Shown: positions 31,206-37,882 of the stretch, one piece after another
Layout of the letters: each line of letters begins with the position of its first letter
Numbering within the stretch: the stretch's first letter is position 1
From: Streptomyces sp. SID3343
Lineage (GTDB): Bacteria > Actinomycetota > Actinomycetes > Streptomycetales > Streptomycetaceae
Direction: 5' to 3'
Length of the DNA stretch: 37,882 nt
Assembly: GCF_009865215.1 (NCBI RefSeq)
Contig: NZ_WWJX01000257.1
Coordinates: forward strand, 1 to 37,882
Translations under genes and position numbers: made by a program
The notes under the pieces: model-generated
The model's input: the letters and a program-made list of their open reading frames with translations, nothing else
Databases searched by the model: none
Told to the model about the DNA's origin: nothing

Positions 31206-32075
31206 TCAGCGCAGACGGGCGACTCCGCCGTACTCGATCCACTCGGGGTCGCGTCCCTGTCGGGGCCGGACCTCGGTGTCGGGACGCCACCGGGACACCT
31301 CCACGAGTCCGGGCTCCAGGATCTCCTTGCCGATGAAGTACGCGTCCACCTCGCGGGGTTCGCGCACCCGGCCCCAGGAGCCGTTCGTGCTCTGCGCCAT
31401 GAACTCGGTGACCGAGTCTCGAATGTGCCGGTGTTCGCTGACGAGCTGGCAGACGACCATGATGCTGCCCGGTACCAAACGGCTTGCGACGCGTTCGATC
31501 ATGCCCGCGGGGTCGTCCTCGTCCGGGATGCAGTGCAGGACCGACACGAACAGCGCGGCGACGGGGGCCTTGAATTCGATGAGACGTCGGACGTCGGGGT
31601 GCTCGAAGATGCCGTCGGTGTCGGTCATCTCCGCCTGGATGACGGTGGTGCGGTCGTTCTGGTCCAACAGCGTCCGCCCGTGGGCCAGGACCAGAGGGTC
31701 GTTGTCGATGTAGACGACCCGAGCGTCGGAGTCCACCCGCTGGGCGACCTGGTGGACGTTGTCCTGGGTGGGCAGACCGGAACCGTGGTCGAGGAACTGT
31801 CGGATGCCGTACTCGGTGGCGAGGGTATGTACGACGCGTTGGAGGAAGAGCCGGTTGTTGAGCGCGAGAGCACGCGTGGTGGGGACGATCCTGAGGAGTT
31901 GCAGGCACGCGTCCTCGTCGGCCGCGTAGTTGTCCGTCCCGCCCAACAGCCAGTCGTACATGCGGGCGACGCTGGGCACGTTCACGTCGACGGAGTGAGA
32001 AACGGGTTCCTCTTCGCCACCCACGAGCCCCCCAGATCCACGCCCAATGGACGCGTCGGCTGCCGAAGTACCCAT
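31206..32075 (-). CDS. DUF574-family SAM-dependent methyltransferase
   Basis: A 289-residue protein of the DUF574 (Methyltransf_19) family. The family entry block is VPSVARMYDWLLGGTDNYAA, followed by NRLFLQRVVHTLATEYGIRQ and the SAM-site region FLDHGSGLPTQDNVHQVA (motif I, DxGxGxPt). VVYIDNDPLVLAHGRTLL is the motif II acidic loop. These proteins are abundant in actinomycetes and most lack a known substrate. The ATG at 32075 is the longest start; a GTG about 17 codons in, after a G-rich stretch, is possible. Confidence 0.92.
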   Translation of the reverse strand: MGTSAADASIGRGSGGLVGGEEEPVSHSVDVNVPSVARMYDWLLGGTDNYAADEDACLQLLRIVPTTRALALNNRLFLQRVVHTLATEYGIRQFLDHGSGLPTQDNVHQVAQRVDSDARVVYIDNDPLVLAHGRTLLDQNDRTTVIQAEMTDTDGIFEHPDVRRLIEFKAPVAALFVSVLHCIPDEDDPAGMIERVASRLVPGSIMVVCQLVSEHRHIRDSVTEFMAQSTNGSWGRVREPREVDAYFIGKEILEPGLVEVSRWRPDTEVRPRQGRDPEWIEYGGVARLR

Positions 32076-32206
32076 GCTAGAGGCCCCGGTGAGGTCGCGA
32101 ACAGGCTTCGTTCGAGTGGCGGGGGCTCACTCGTAGGGATTGCGCGGCGCGTGAAGCGAGAGAGAAATGGGCGACCCGTGGCGTGGGGACGTGTACGCGC
32201 CCCTCT

Positions 32207-32713
32207 TCATCCCCGTGTCGACGGGCGGCGTTCCAGGGTTCGCACCAGGTGGGTGGGCAGGGTGCGTTCCGCCGTGAGCAGGTGGGCGGCGACGGTGGAG
32301 GCTTCGGCGCCCATCAGGTCCGCGGCGGAGGTCAGGGTCATGCCCAGCAGGTAGTGCAGCGAGACGGCGTCGGCCTCACGCGTCGGTAACGCGTCGTAGA
32401 GGGCTTCCTCCGTGCTTTCGCTGGCAGGGTCGGTGCCCACGGCCTCGACGGCCAGCCCCAGCATGTGCCAGGCGTCGGCCGCGGGGCTGGAGCCGCGCAG
32501 GATGTGTTGCCACTGGCGGGCCAGGCTGACGAAGGTCGCGCCGACCGTCTCGACGCCGAGCACACGGTCGCCGGTGCGCAGGCGCGCGTACTCCTCGTAT
32601 CGTGCGCGCCGCGACTGGCAGAACACGGCGAAGTCGGGCGAGGACGCGTACGGCGACGTATCCGTCGGGGGCGAAGTCTCCGCCCGGGCGGACGGCGTCG
32701 AAGGCTGCGGCAT
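32207..32713 (-). CDS. ECF sigma factor-like protein
   Basis: A 168-residue protein with the layout of a small ECF sigma factor. YEEYARLRTGDRVLGVETVG then FVSLARQWQHILRGSSPAA resembles region 2. TREADAVSLHYLLGMTLTSA then ADLMGAEASTVAAHLLTAER is a typical region 4 helix-turn-helix. The -10-contacting part of region 2 is weakly conserved, so it may be a sigma-like regulator rather than a working sigma factor. The ATG at 32713 has AGGAG upstream. It follows the zinc-ribbon gene by 44 bases and is probably in the same operon. No anti-sigma gene is visible. Confidence 0.72.
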   Translation of the reverse strand: MPQPSTPSARAETSPPTDTSPYASSPDFAVFCQSRRARYEEYARLRTGDRVLGVETVGATFVSLARQWQHILRGSSPAADAWHMLGLAVEAVGTDPASESTEEALYDALPTREADAVSLHYLLGMTLTSAADLMGAEASTVAAHLLTAERTLPTHLVRTLERRPSTRG

Positions 32714-32757
32714 GGGGGCTTCGTCTCCTGGGGTTCGACGGCCGGGCCGACCGGCCG

Positions 32758-33702
32758 TCACCGGTCGGTCCCAGGCCGCCCGGGATCCTCGGTCTCGATC
32801 CGACGCGGTCCGACGCGTGGGACGGGCGTGTCCAGATCGGCCGACCCGTCGGGTGTCCCCTCCTGTGAAGGCCCGACGCGCACGGCGCCTCGGCCGAGGG
32901 CTTCGGCGGGCGGGGCGGCGGAGCCGGGCGAAGGGACCGTCGCCTGCGCGTCCCCCCAGAGTGCGAGCAGGGCCTCGGGCTCTCCGGAGAAGATTTCGGC
33001 CAACACCGCCACCACCGTCCACGGGGGACGGACGTCGCCGGACAGGACGAGCGACACGTACGAGGGGGTCAGTCCCGCACGCGACGCGGCGTCCGAGACC
33101 GTGGATCCGCTCGCACCCCGTAGGCGGGTCAGCGCTGCGGCCAACTCCCGCGCTGCGCGCCCCGCCGACGTTGGCATCCCCTCGCCGTCGGCCTCCGGCG
33201 CCTCCGAGGCGTCGCCGTGCGGCGGAGACGTGCGTTCGCCGGCCGGGGCCGGCTCGCGTGCCGGTTCGCCGCGCAAGTGACGCCGGTTTGGGTGCCGTGC
33301 GCGTGGGGTGCCCCACTTCGTCCGCGCGGTGTTCACGTCCACGTCGGTGGCCGCCGCGATCGCGTCCCAGCCGATGCCGGACGCCAGGGCGTCGCGCACC
33401 GCCGCCTCGGTATAGCGGTCCAGGGCGCTGGCCAGGCAGTGCACGTGGTCCAGCGTCACCGGGAGCGGCGCGTTCCGGTATTCGGCCTCGGCCAGTCGCA
33501 TCGTCGTCGACAGAACCTCCTCGACCGCGTCCGCCCCTCGCCACCGTGACCGGGCCGCCGGTACCCCCTTGCCGTCGCGCAGGCGCTGTGCCCGGCGTCG
33601 GCACGGCTTGTCGCAGTAGTCCCTCTTGCGGCCCGGCCCGTTGTCCTGGCGAAACCATCGGCCGCAGTACGCGCATCGTCTGTAGTCCACCGACGCCCCC
33701 AC
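32758..33702 (-). CDS. zinc-ribbon and helix-turn-helix DNA-binding protein
   Basis: A 314-residue protein with three recognisable parts. A zinc-ribbon-like N-terminus has Cys pairs in YRRCAYCGRWF and RDYCDKPCRRRAQ. A first HTH-like segment is SGIGWDAIAAATDVDVNTAR (about residues 110-130). After a disordered Pro/Glu-rich linker comes an XRE-like HTH near 200-245 (STVSDAASRAGLTPSYVSLV then LSGDVRPPWTVVAVLAEIF). The rest is low-complexity. The GTG at 33702 has GGAGGAG upstream. It probably regulates transcription, perhaps of its own operon with the sigma-like gene; no target can be assigned. Confidence 0.72.
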   Translation of the reverse strand: MGASVDYRRCAYCGRWFRQDNGPGRKRDYCDKPCRRRAQRLRDGKGVPAARSRWRGADAVEEVLSTTMRLAEAEYRNAPLPVTLDHVHCLASALDRYTEAAVRDALASGIGWDAIAAATDVDVNTARTKWGTPRARHPNRRHLRGEPAREPAPAGERTSPPHGDASEAPEADGEGMPTSAGRAARELAAALTRLRGASGSTVSDAASRAGLTPSYVSLVLSGDVRPPWTVVAVLAEIFSGEPEALLALWGDAQATVPSPGSAAPPAEALGRGAVRVGPSQEGTPDGSADLDTPVPRVGPRRIETEDPGRPGTDR

Positions 33703-33792
33703 ACCCCGCTCCTCCCTCCCGTACGGCTTCCCGGGACACGCCTCGGCGATGTCCGTCCCCGGGCATCGGGCCCGGGGACGGACATCGGACGG

Positions 33793-34059
33793 TCAGAAAC
33801 GGGTCAGGCGTGTCCATCCGACGGCGGAGCGTCCGGCCACACCCGCCATCGCCAGCAGGAAAGCCACCTTGGTGGGGTCGAGAATCTGTTCGCCGGCGAT
33901 CGCCCACGGCACGGATACCGCCGGAACCACGAGGCTCAAGCGAATATTGGCGCTCCAAACAGCGATCCCCAGGGTTTCCCGGGCCTCGGTCCACGGAATG
34001 GTAGGTTCGTAGGTCATCGAGGGGCGGTGAAATGCCCCTCGAAACAACTGGTCGCGCAT
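33793..34059 (-). CDS. small membrane protein
   Basis: An 88-residue protein from the ATG at 34059, chosen because GGAG lies seven bases upstream; a second ATG (34017) lacks a binding site. Two hydrophobic segments are visible: LSLVVPAVSVPWAIAG and KVAFLLAMAGVAGRSAV, joined by a short polar loop. No family recognised. It is separated from the zinc-ribbon gene by 90 bases on the same strand. Confidence 0.55.
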   Translation of the reverse strand: MRDQLFRGAFHRPSMTYEPTIPWTEARETLGIAVWSANIRLSLVVPAVSVPWAIAGEQILDPTKVAFLLAMAGVAGRSAVGWTRLTRF

Positions 34060-34464
34060 GAAAATGCTCCGATCGGAACGGGCCCCGGACGGCGGGTATG
34101 ACGGCGCCCGGGGCCTCTCTGGCGTATCGGGGCAGACGCTACAACCTGATCTCGACGGCGTCCCGACGAATTCCGGCGGTGCAAGTGCACCTGCACCGGC
34201 GCTCGATCGAGGCCATCCGAGTGACCGCCACGTCAATATGACTATTACGCCAGGTCGGCGATGATCCGAAATTCTCCGTCCATACTGCGGTCGACAAACG
34301 GCAATACATGGTCAATCCGTGATCGAGGATCTCCACTTTTTGTCACCCATGAAAGGCTGAGCCTTCGAATGGTGAGACATGCGTATCGCCTGGTTCGGCT
34401 CGAAGTTTGCGCGTGCATATGCACTTTTCGGCGGTTCGACCCGCGATGCGGCGCGCGGCCGAGC
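34060..34464. other. AT-richer intergenic stretch, no supported gene
   Basis: About 400 bases of lower GC than the surroundings, with no coding frame that resembles a protein family. It probably holds the promoter of the small membrane protein gene and the boundary of the CRISPR-related debris to the right. Confidence 0.4.
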
Positions 34465-34602
34465 TCAACGGGCGACGACGCCGGTCACGCCGAGGTGGGT
34501 CATCGGCTCGTCGACGCTCGCGTGACCCGCGACCAGCTCCCACAGTTCCTTGGGCCGATGCAGCGGTAACTCTGTGGAGGGGACGGCGACACAAAGCAAC
34601 GG
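34465..34602 (-). pseudogene. 3' fragment of an unrecognised gene beside the solitary repeat
   Basis: The minus-strand frame ending at 34465 finishes with LHRPKELWELVAGHASVDEP, then MTHLGVTGVVAR and TGA. It has natural-looking composition and codon use but no 5' part: further upstream the same frame crosses the CRISPR-like repeat and becomes antisense to the cas3 remnant. I read it as the tail of a lost gene, identity unknown. It could also be a chance frame. Confidence 0.3.
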
Positions 34603-34639
34603 GTTGCGATCCTCGGCCGCTCTGAAGGGCGACCGCCAG
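34603..34639. repeat. solitary CRISPR-type repeat
   Basis: This 37-base sequence starts GTTGCGATCCTCGGCC and ends GAAGGGCGACCGCCAG. It matches the repeat at 37709-37745 at 31 of 37 positions, with the same length and orientation. No second copy lies within one spacer length on either side. It runs directly into the cas3 HD remnant at 34640. Confidence 0.85.
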
Positions 34640-34960
34640 TTCTCGACGACCATCTGCGGGCCACGACCACACTCGGCGGCGCGTTCGCCGACGCCTTCGG
34701 GGTTTCTCGCCGCGTACCTTGAGCTCGTGCACGATGTCGGGAAAGGCGAATGCTCCTGGCAGGGATAGCCTTTGGCCGTGGGAGCCGCCGATGGGGGCCG
34801 GGTGGGCATCGACCACAAGCGCGCGAATGCTGCTGGCGAGCCATAGTGTCCCGCCGACGTTCGCATGGATCGTGCTGGGACAGCACGGGGGTCTTTGCGA
34901 CACCGCGACGCTCACGAAGGAACTCGGCCCAGTCGCGGCTGCGTGGGGCGGCCCGGCTCT
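34640..34960 (+). pseudogene. cas3: decayed cas3 HD-nuclease domain fragment
   Basis: Three frames together spell a Cas3 HD domain. Frame one has VLDDHLRATTTLGGAFADAF (34639-34698). Frame two has YLELVHDVGKGECSWQ (34715-34762), with the signature HD pair in HDVGK (34730-34744), then, after an in-frame TAG at 34766, DGGRVGIDHKRA. Frame three has SVPPTFAWIVLGQHGGLCDT and LTKELGPVAAAWGG (34842-34952). The motif normally HHGGL is QHGGL. Two frameshifts (~34714, ~34826), the stop and the lost His make it inactive. The remaining HD domain and the helicase are absent. Subtype cannot be fixed from this fragment. Confidence 0.8.
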
Positions 34961-35034
34961 CGGGCGGTCACCCGCCGGTCGAGGAACGAGCCCGCGTGCC
35001 GTTGTCCACGGCAGGCGGGCTCGTCCTCGGCGCG

Positions 35035-35559
35035 TCAGTTCCTTCCGGCGTTCGTCTCTCGCCACTGGGCGCCATACAGGTCGGTTTGCCTGTGCACGAG
35101 GTCGGGCTGCGGCTCGTGTGGCCACACCTGGACGAGGTAGTCCTCGGCCGGTTCGAACGCGACGGCGTCGGGGGCGTTGTCACGGCCCCGGGCATGAACG
35201 CGCAGGCGGTAGTGACCGGGCCCGGACGGAGTCACACACGGCAGGTCGGGAAGGTCGCTCACGGGTGCGACGACCTGGACCCGGCCGAGGTGGGCGTGAA
35301 ACGAGTGGTCGACGACGTCGTCCCACCCGGCGAAATCGGTCACCTTCGGCGTGCGCGGGTACACCTCCACGGCGACGTTCACCAGTCCGCTGCTCGCCCC
35401 GGTGATGACGACCGCGATCCCTCGACGGGAGAAGACGAGGCCGTTCTCCGCAGCGACGGGGTTTGGGTCGAAGGTGTCCGGTTCCGCGAGGTAGAACATG
35501 TGGTAGGCGACGTCCACCGTCGCCAGGCCGCTCGCGAGGGGCTCGTCCGTCCAGGTCAT
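35035..35559 (-). CDS. probable partner or inhibitor of the adjacent NucA/NucB nuclease
   Basis: A 174-residue cytoplasmic protein without a signal peptide, starting MTWTDEPLASGLATVDVAYH. Its strands (GIAVVITGASSGLVNVAVEV, GHYRLRVHARGRDN, AEDYLVQVWPHE) suggest a beta-sandwich. It starts nine bases after the nuclease stop, with AGGGAT upstream, so the two are co-transcribed. In Bacillus the NucA nuclease is encoded beside its inhibitor Nin (ComJ), and the opening WTDE...G.A seems similar from memory. A role as inhibitor or immunity protein is therefore reasonable but inferred from position and faint resemblance. Confidence 0.65.
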   Translation of the reverse strand: MTWTDEPLASGLATVDVAYHMFYLAEPDTFDPNPVAAENGLVFSRRGIAVVITGASSGLVNVAVEVYPRTPKVTDFAGWDDVVDHSFHAHLGRVQVVAPVSDLPDLPCVTPSGPGHYRLRVHARGRDNAPDAVAFEPAEDYLVQVWPHEPQPDLVHRQTDLYGAQWRETNAGRN

Positions 35560-35568
35560 GTGGGATCC

Positions 35569-36900
35569 CTAGTACACGTAGACGTAGAAGTGATCGAGTT
35601 CGATGACGCGGTTGGATCGGTAGAAGGACGTGAGCAGTCCGCCTCCGCTGCTGTTCTCGCCAGCGGGGATCATGCACGCCGACCAGCCCTGGGGGCCCGT
35701 GCCGGAGCCCAGCTGCGGAATCTGACATCCGCTGAACGTGCGGCCGGGAACGACGGGCATCGGTGGGTTGGGGTTGGGAGGCGAAAGATATGTCTGGGTG
35801 AGAGCACCCTCCCAGGTCGACCGGAACGGGTACTCGTCGCAACTGAATCCCGGCGGCCTGGGGTATCCGCCGTTGCCGGCCTGGGGGCACGCCCGGTCGC
35901 CGTTCCGGCGGCCGTCCGCCTCGTCCATCATGCGGGTCAGCGGAGTCCCGTTGGGCCAACCGCCCCCGGGCAGACCGGACGCGAGAGCGTTGCGCAGGTG
36001 CCCGGCGAAGTTCGGGTTGGTGGCAGAACTCACGTTGAACTGGGGCGCGTAGTCCGGGAAGACACATCCCGGAAACTGTGTCCCGCGTGTCATGCTGTCG
36101 CAACGGACCCGCTGGGGTGGTGTGATCGTCACCTGATTGGTGGCCGTCCACGTGGTACCTGTGAACCAGCGCGTCCACGTCGTGTTGGCGGACCCCACAC
36201 CACCGGTCGCCGGGATCGTACTGGCGAACCTGCCCTCTCCGAAGCCGCTCTTGGTCAGACTCACCGGCTGCGACGGGAAGTCGGACGACGTCGTGCTGCA
36301 TGCGCCGGCGCAGGTAGCGGTCCCTTGAGCCCTGGCCTCGGCGGTGACACCGACTTGGGTGACAGGTTTGACCTCGATCTGGTTGATCCAGGTCGAGGAG
36401 ATGTCGGTGCTGTAGGTGTAGGCGTACTGCACGAAGTTCATCGTGCCGAGCGGTTGCTGGGTGGTGACGTCGATGATGGCGACGTGGCGCTCGCTGATGT
36501 CGCAAGAGGCGTATCGGGTGTACCACCAGCCGGTGAACGCCTTCTCCAGACACCACTGAGGCAGGGGAACGATGGTGTACGAACCGACTTTGCCGGTGTC
36601 GGCTTTCACCGCGTTCCGCGCCTTCGCGGACGGTGTGGTGACGGCCTGGTCACAGGAAGCTGTGCGTTGGCCCGCGCGGGCTAACTCGGGTAAGCGCTGT
36701 CGTAACTCGTCACAGGTCTCGACCTGTCGTTGACCGGCGTCCGGGGAGTGCAGAGGAGGATCCGTGTCTATGGCTTGGGCGGAACTCGACCGAACCAGTG
36801 GGGCGGATCCCGCCACGGCGGGCGTGACGAGAAGACTTCCGATCAAACATGCGGTGAGAAATGCCCCGATTTGGCGGGTAAATGATCTTGCGTGGCTCAT
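35569..36900 (-). CDS. secreted NucA/NucB-type deoxyribonuclease
   Basis: A 443-residue exported protein. The signal peptide is MSHARSFTRQIGAFLTACLI to about residue 31 (TPAVAG). A central region of ~200 residues is strand-rich (MNFVQYAYTYSTDISSTWIN, QIEVKPVTQVGVTAEARAQG) with Cys pairs that may form disulfides. The C-terminal region carries the NucA/NucB signature FSCDEYPFRSTWEGA near 350-365, where Asp-Glu is catalytic in relatives. NACPQ-like RACPQAGNGGYPRPPG and the Cys-rich tail follow the same pattern. The ATG at 36900 is chosen because AAGGAGAG lies just upstream; an ATG at 36921 would precede it. It is followed by the probable inhibitor gene. Confidence 0.87.
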   Translation of the reverse strand: MSHARSFTRQIGAFLTACLIGSLLVTPAVAGSAPLVRSSSAQAIDTDPPLHSPDAGQRQVETCDELRQRLPELARAGQRTASCDQAVTTPSAKARNAVKADTGKVGSYTIVPLPQWCLEKAFTGWWYTRYASCDISERHVAIIDVTTQQPLGTMNFVQYAYTYSTDISSTWINQIEVKPVTQVGVTAEARAQGTATCAGACSTTSSDFPSQPVSLTKSGFGEGRFASTIPATGGVGSANTTWTRWFTGTTWTATNQVTITPPQRVRCDSMTRGTQFPGCVFPDYAPQFNVSSATNPNFAGHLRNALASGLPGGGWPNGTPLTRMMDEADGRRNGDRACPQAGNGGYPRPPGFSCDEYPFRSTWEGALTQTYLSPPNPNPPMPVVPGRTFSGCQIPQLGSGTGPQGWSACMIPAGENSSGGGLLTSFYRSNRVIELDHFYVYVY

Positions 36901-37143
36901 GTGCGCTCTCCTTCTGATCACTTGTGGTGGTCAGTCGTGTTGCGAGAGCGACGATAGAGAGTTCCGTGAAGCCGGGGAAGCATCCAACCGGAAGTTGTTC
37001 GCGACAGCACCCACGCTTCCGAACTCGGTCATTCGGTAGTAACTTTCGCTGCAGGCGCCATCGGATCGAATGATTGTCCACTGTGGTCACGGCCTGGGCC
37101 GCCAACCCAGGAGAGCGTTCCCGTCGGCGTCGAAGGGGCCGGG

Positions 37144-37530
37144 TGGGGTGGCCCATTCGAGGGAACGGTGTCGGCGGCTGCCTGGATCGGGGCGCACATG
37201 GCCGAGCCGGACCGCGCGGCTATGCTCCCGAAACGCCTCGCCGCTCGCGACGTGTTCGCGCAGCGACTGAAGCCGCAGACGGTCGTCACGACGCCGAACT
37301 GCGATGTGATCTAAGGAATGGCGTTCGCGGACCTCGGCGAGACCGGGCCGCTAGTGGTGGACGCGGCGCCGGGTATCCAAAGGCTGGCGGACGACCTCTG
37401 GCGCCGGACGCTCACCGAGCCGGTCGTCAACGGCGTGCAGTTCCTCGGGGACGTCGGCCTGCCGGGCCCGAGCCGCGGCAAAGGCGGCGGATATTTCCTC
37501 GTCCCGAACCACCCCGAGGACGGCCGCCAC
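37144..37530 (+). pseudogene. DUF1254-family protein, nonsense-mutated and truncated
   Basis: One frame reads RLKPQTVVTTPNCDVI, a TAA stop at 37312-37314, then GMAFADLGETGPLVVDAAPG, QRLADDLWRRT and FLGDVGLPGPSRGKGGGYFL. DUF1254 proteins have VVTTPNaDVIYxMgFLDLgetGPLVV, so the TAA replaces the conserved Tyr codon (TAC or TAT). Most of the usual N-terminus is unrecognisable, and homology ends near 37530, just before the first CRISPR repeat. The gene is therefore broken at three places. It is the left neighbour of the array and shows that the array end lies in decayed DNA. Confidence 0.8.
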
Positions 37531-37566
37531 CCGCTGCGCCTGGTCGCCCATCGGTGGATAGTAGGT

Positions 37567-37882
37567 GTTGCGATCCTCGGCCTCCGAAGGGCGACCGCCA
37601 CGATCCGGGGTGCGGACGTCATCGGGGCGCGGGCACGTTGCGATCCTTGGCCACCCCGAAGGTGACCGCCACCAGTCAGGACGTCTCCGCTTTCATGACC
37701 GGACAGGCGTTGCGATCCTCGGCCACCTCGAAGGGTGACCGCCACCGACCGGGCGCTTGAGTACCCGCTCCTCCAGCACGTTGCGATCCTCGGTCAACCC
37801 GAAGGGTGACCGCCACACGAGTGGACGCTCTTCTTCGACACCGGCGACATCGTTGCGATCCTCGGTCAACCCGAAGGGTGAC
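37567..37882 (-). CRISPR. CRISPR array, trailer end (continues past the window)
   Basis: Five repeats are visible at 37567-37601, 37637-37672, 37709-37745, 37780-37816 and 37852-37882 (cut by the window). Four spacers of 35, 36, 34 and 35 bases separate them. The full repeat is 37 bases: GTTGCGATCCTCGG, then a variable centre, then GAAGGGTGACCGCCAC. The two left repeats are 35 and 36 bases long and diverged, while the two on the right agree with each other. Degeneration at the left suggests the leader is to the right and crRNA is made from the minus strand, where the repeat ends in ATCGCAAC, reminiscent of the 8-base handle of type I and III systems. No cas gene is intact in the window. Confidence 0.93.

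Noticed and set aside
34660..34760. A second CRISPR repeat one spacer away from the solitary one
   Set aside because: Checked about 34675 and 34531-34567. No sequence there resembles the repeat, so it is solitary.

Overview
The window is high-GC actinomycete DNA, most likely Streptomyces or a close relative. The base composition, the GTG starts, the repeated DUF5753/DUF397 regulator pairs, the DUF574 methyltransferase and the FxLD lanthipeptide genes all point that way. It reads as an accessory region: small biosynthetic or metabolic operons separated by regulators, a phage-like integrase module, and several gene remnants left by past rearrangements. It opens inside an IS30-type transposase and ends inside a CRISPR array. 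I found no tRNA or rRNA gene.

Layout. (1) 1-261: 3' end of an IS30-family transposase. (2) 814-6973: a compact unit. A TPR regulator and a Nudix hydrolase lie on the minus strand, divergent from a plus-strand operon of a MoaA-like radical SAM enzyme, a thymidylate-kinase-like protein, an unknown protein, an STM4013/SEN3800-type sulfatase-fold hydrolase and a second kinase paralogue. A second Nudix gene closes the unit. I know of no described pathway with this gene set; it is the best candidate for an undescribed system. (3) 7173-8458: a small barrel-like protein and a DUF397/DUF5753 regulatory pair. (4) 8785-16889: an intact FxLD-family lanthipeptide cluster: isoaspartate-methyltransferase-like enzyme, 67-residue precursor, a perfect 18-bp hairpin, LanB, LanC and a thiopeptide-type domain protein fused to a helical repeat region. 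(5) 17134-19389: unrecognised small genes. (6) 19613-23889: a scar zone holding a frameshifted DUF5753 regulator, the first codons of another regulator, and remnants of a second FxLD-type cluster (a truncated thiopeptide-domain/methyltransferase fusion and a LanC tail) abutting the tail of a TPR regulator. (7) 23897-25901: a HAD phosphatase and a DUF91/NucS-like nuclease with a possible EVE/PUA-like C-terminus. (8) 25963-29110: an excisionase, repressor and tyrosine integrase. (9) 29945-34059: another DUF397/DUF5753 pair, a DUF574 methyltransferase, a sigma-like protein, a zinc-ribbon/HTH protein and a small membrane protein. (10) 34603-37882: a solitary CRISPR-type repeat running into a decayed cas3 HD-domain fragment, a secreted NucA/NucB nuclease with a likely partner, a broken DUF1254 gene, and the trailer end of a CRISPR array.

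How the genes may work together. The FxLD genes should make a four-cysteine lanthipeptide whose Asp residues are candidates for methyltransferase-driven isoaspartate or aspartimide formation. The radical SAM operon looks like nucleotide or small-molecule chemistry: two phosphotransferases, a phosphate/sulfate-ester-type hydrolase and two Nudix pyrophosphohydrolases around a MoaA-like enzyme. The right end shows a type I CRISPR locus that has lost at least one cas3 copy while retaining an array whose left end is degenerate.
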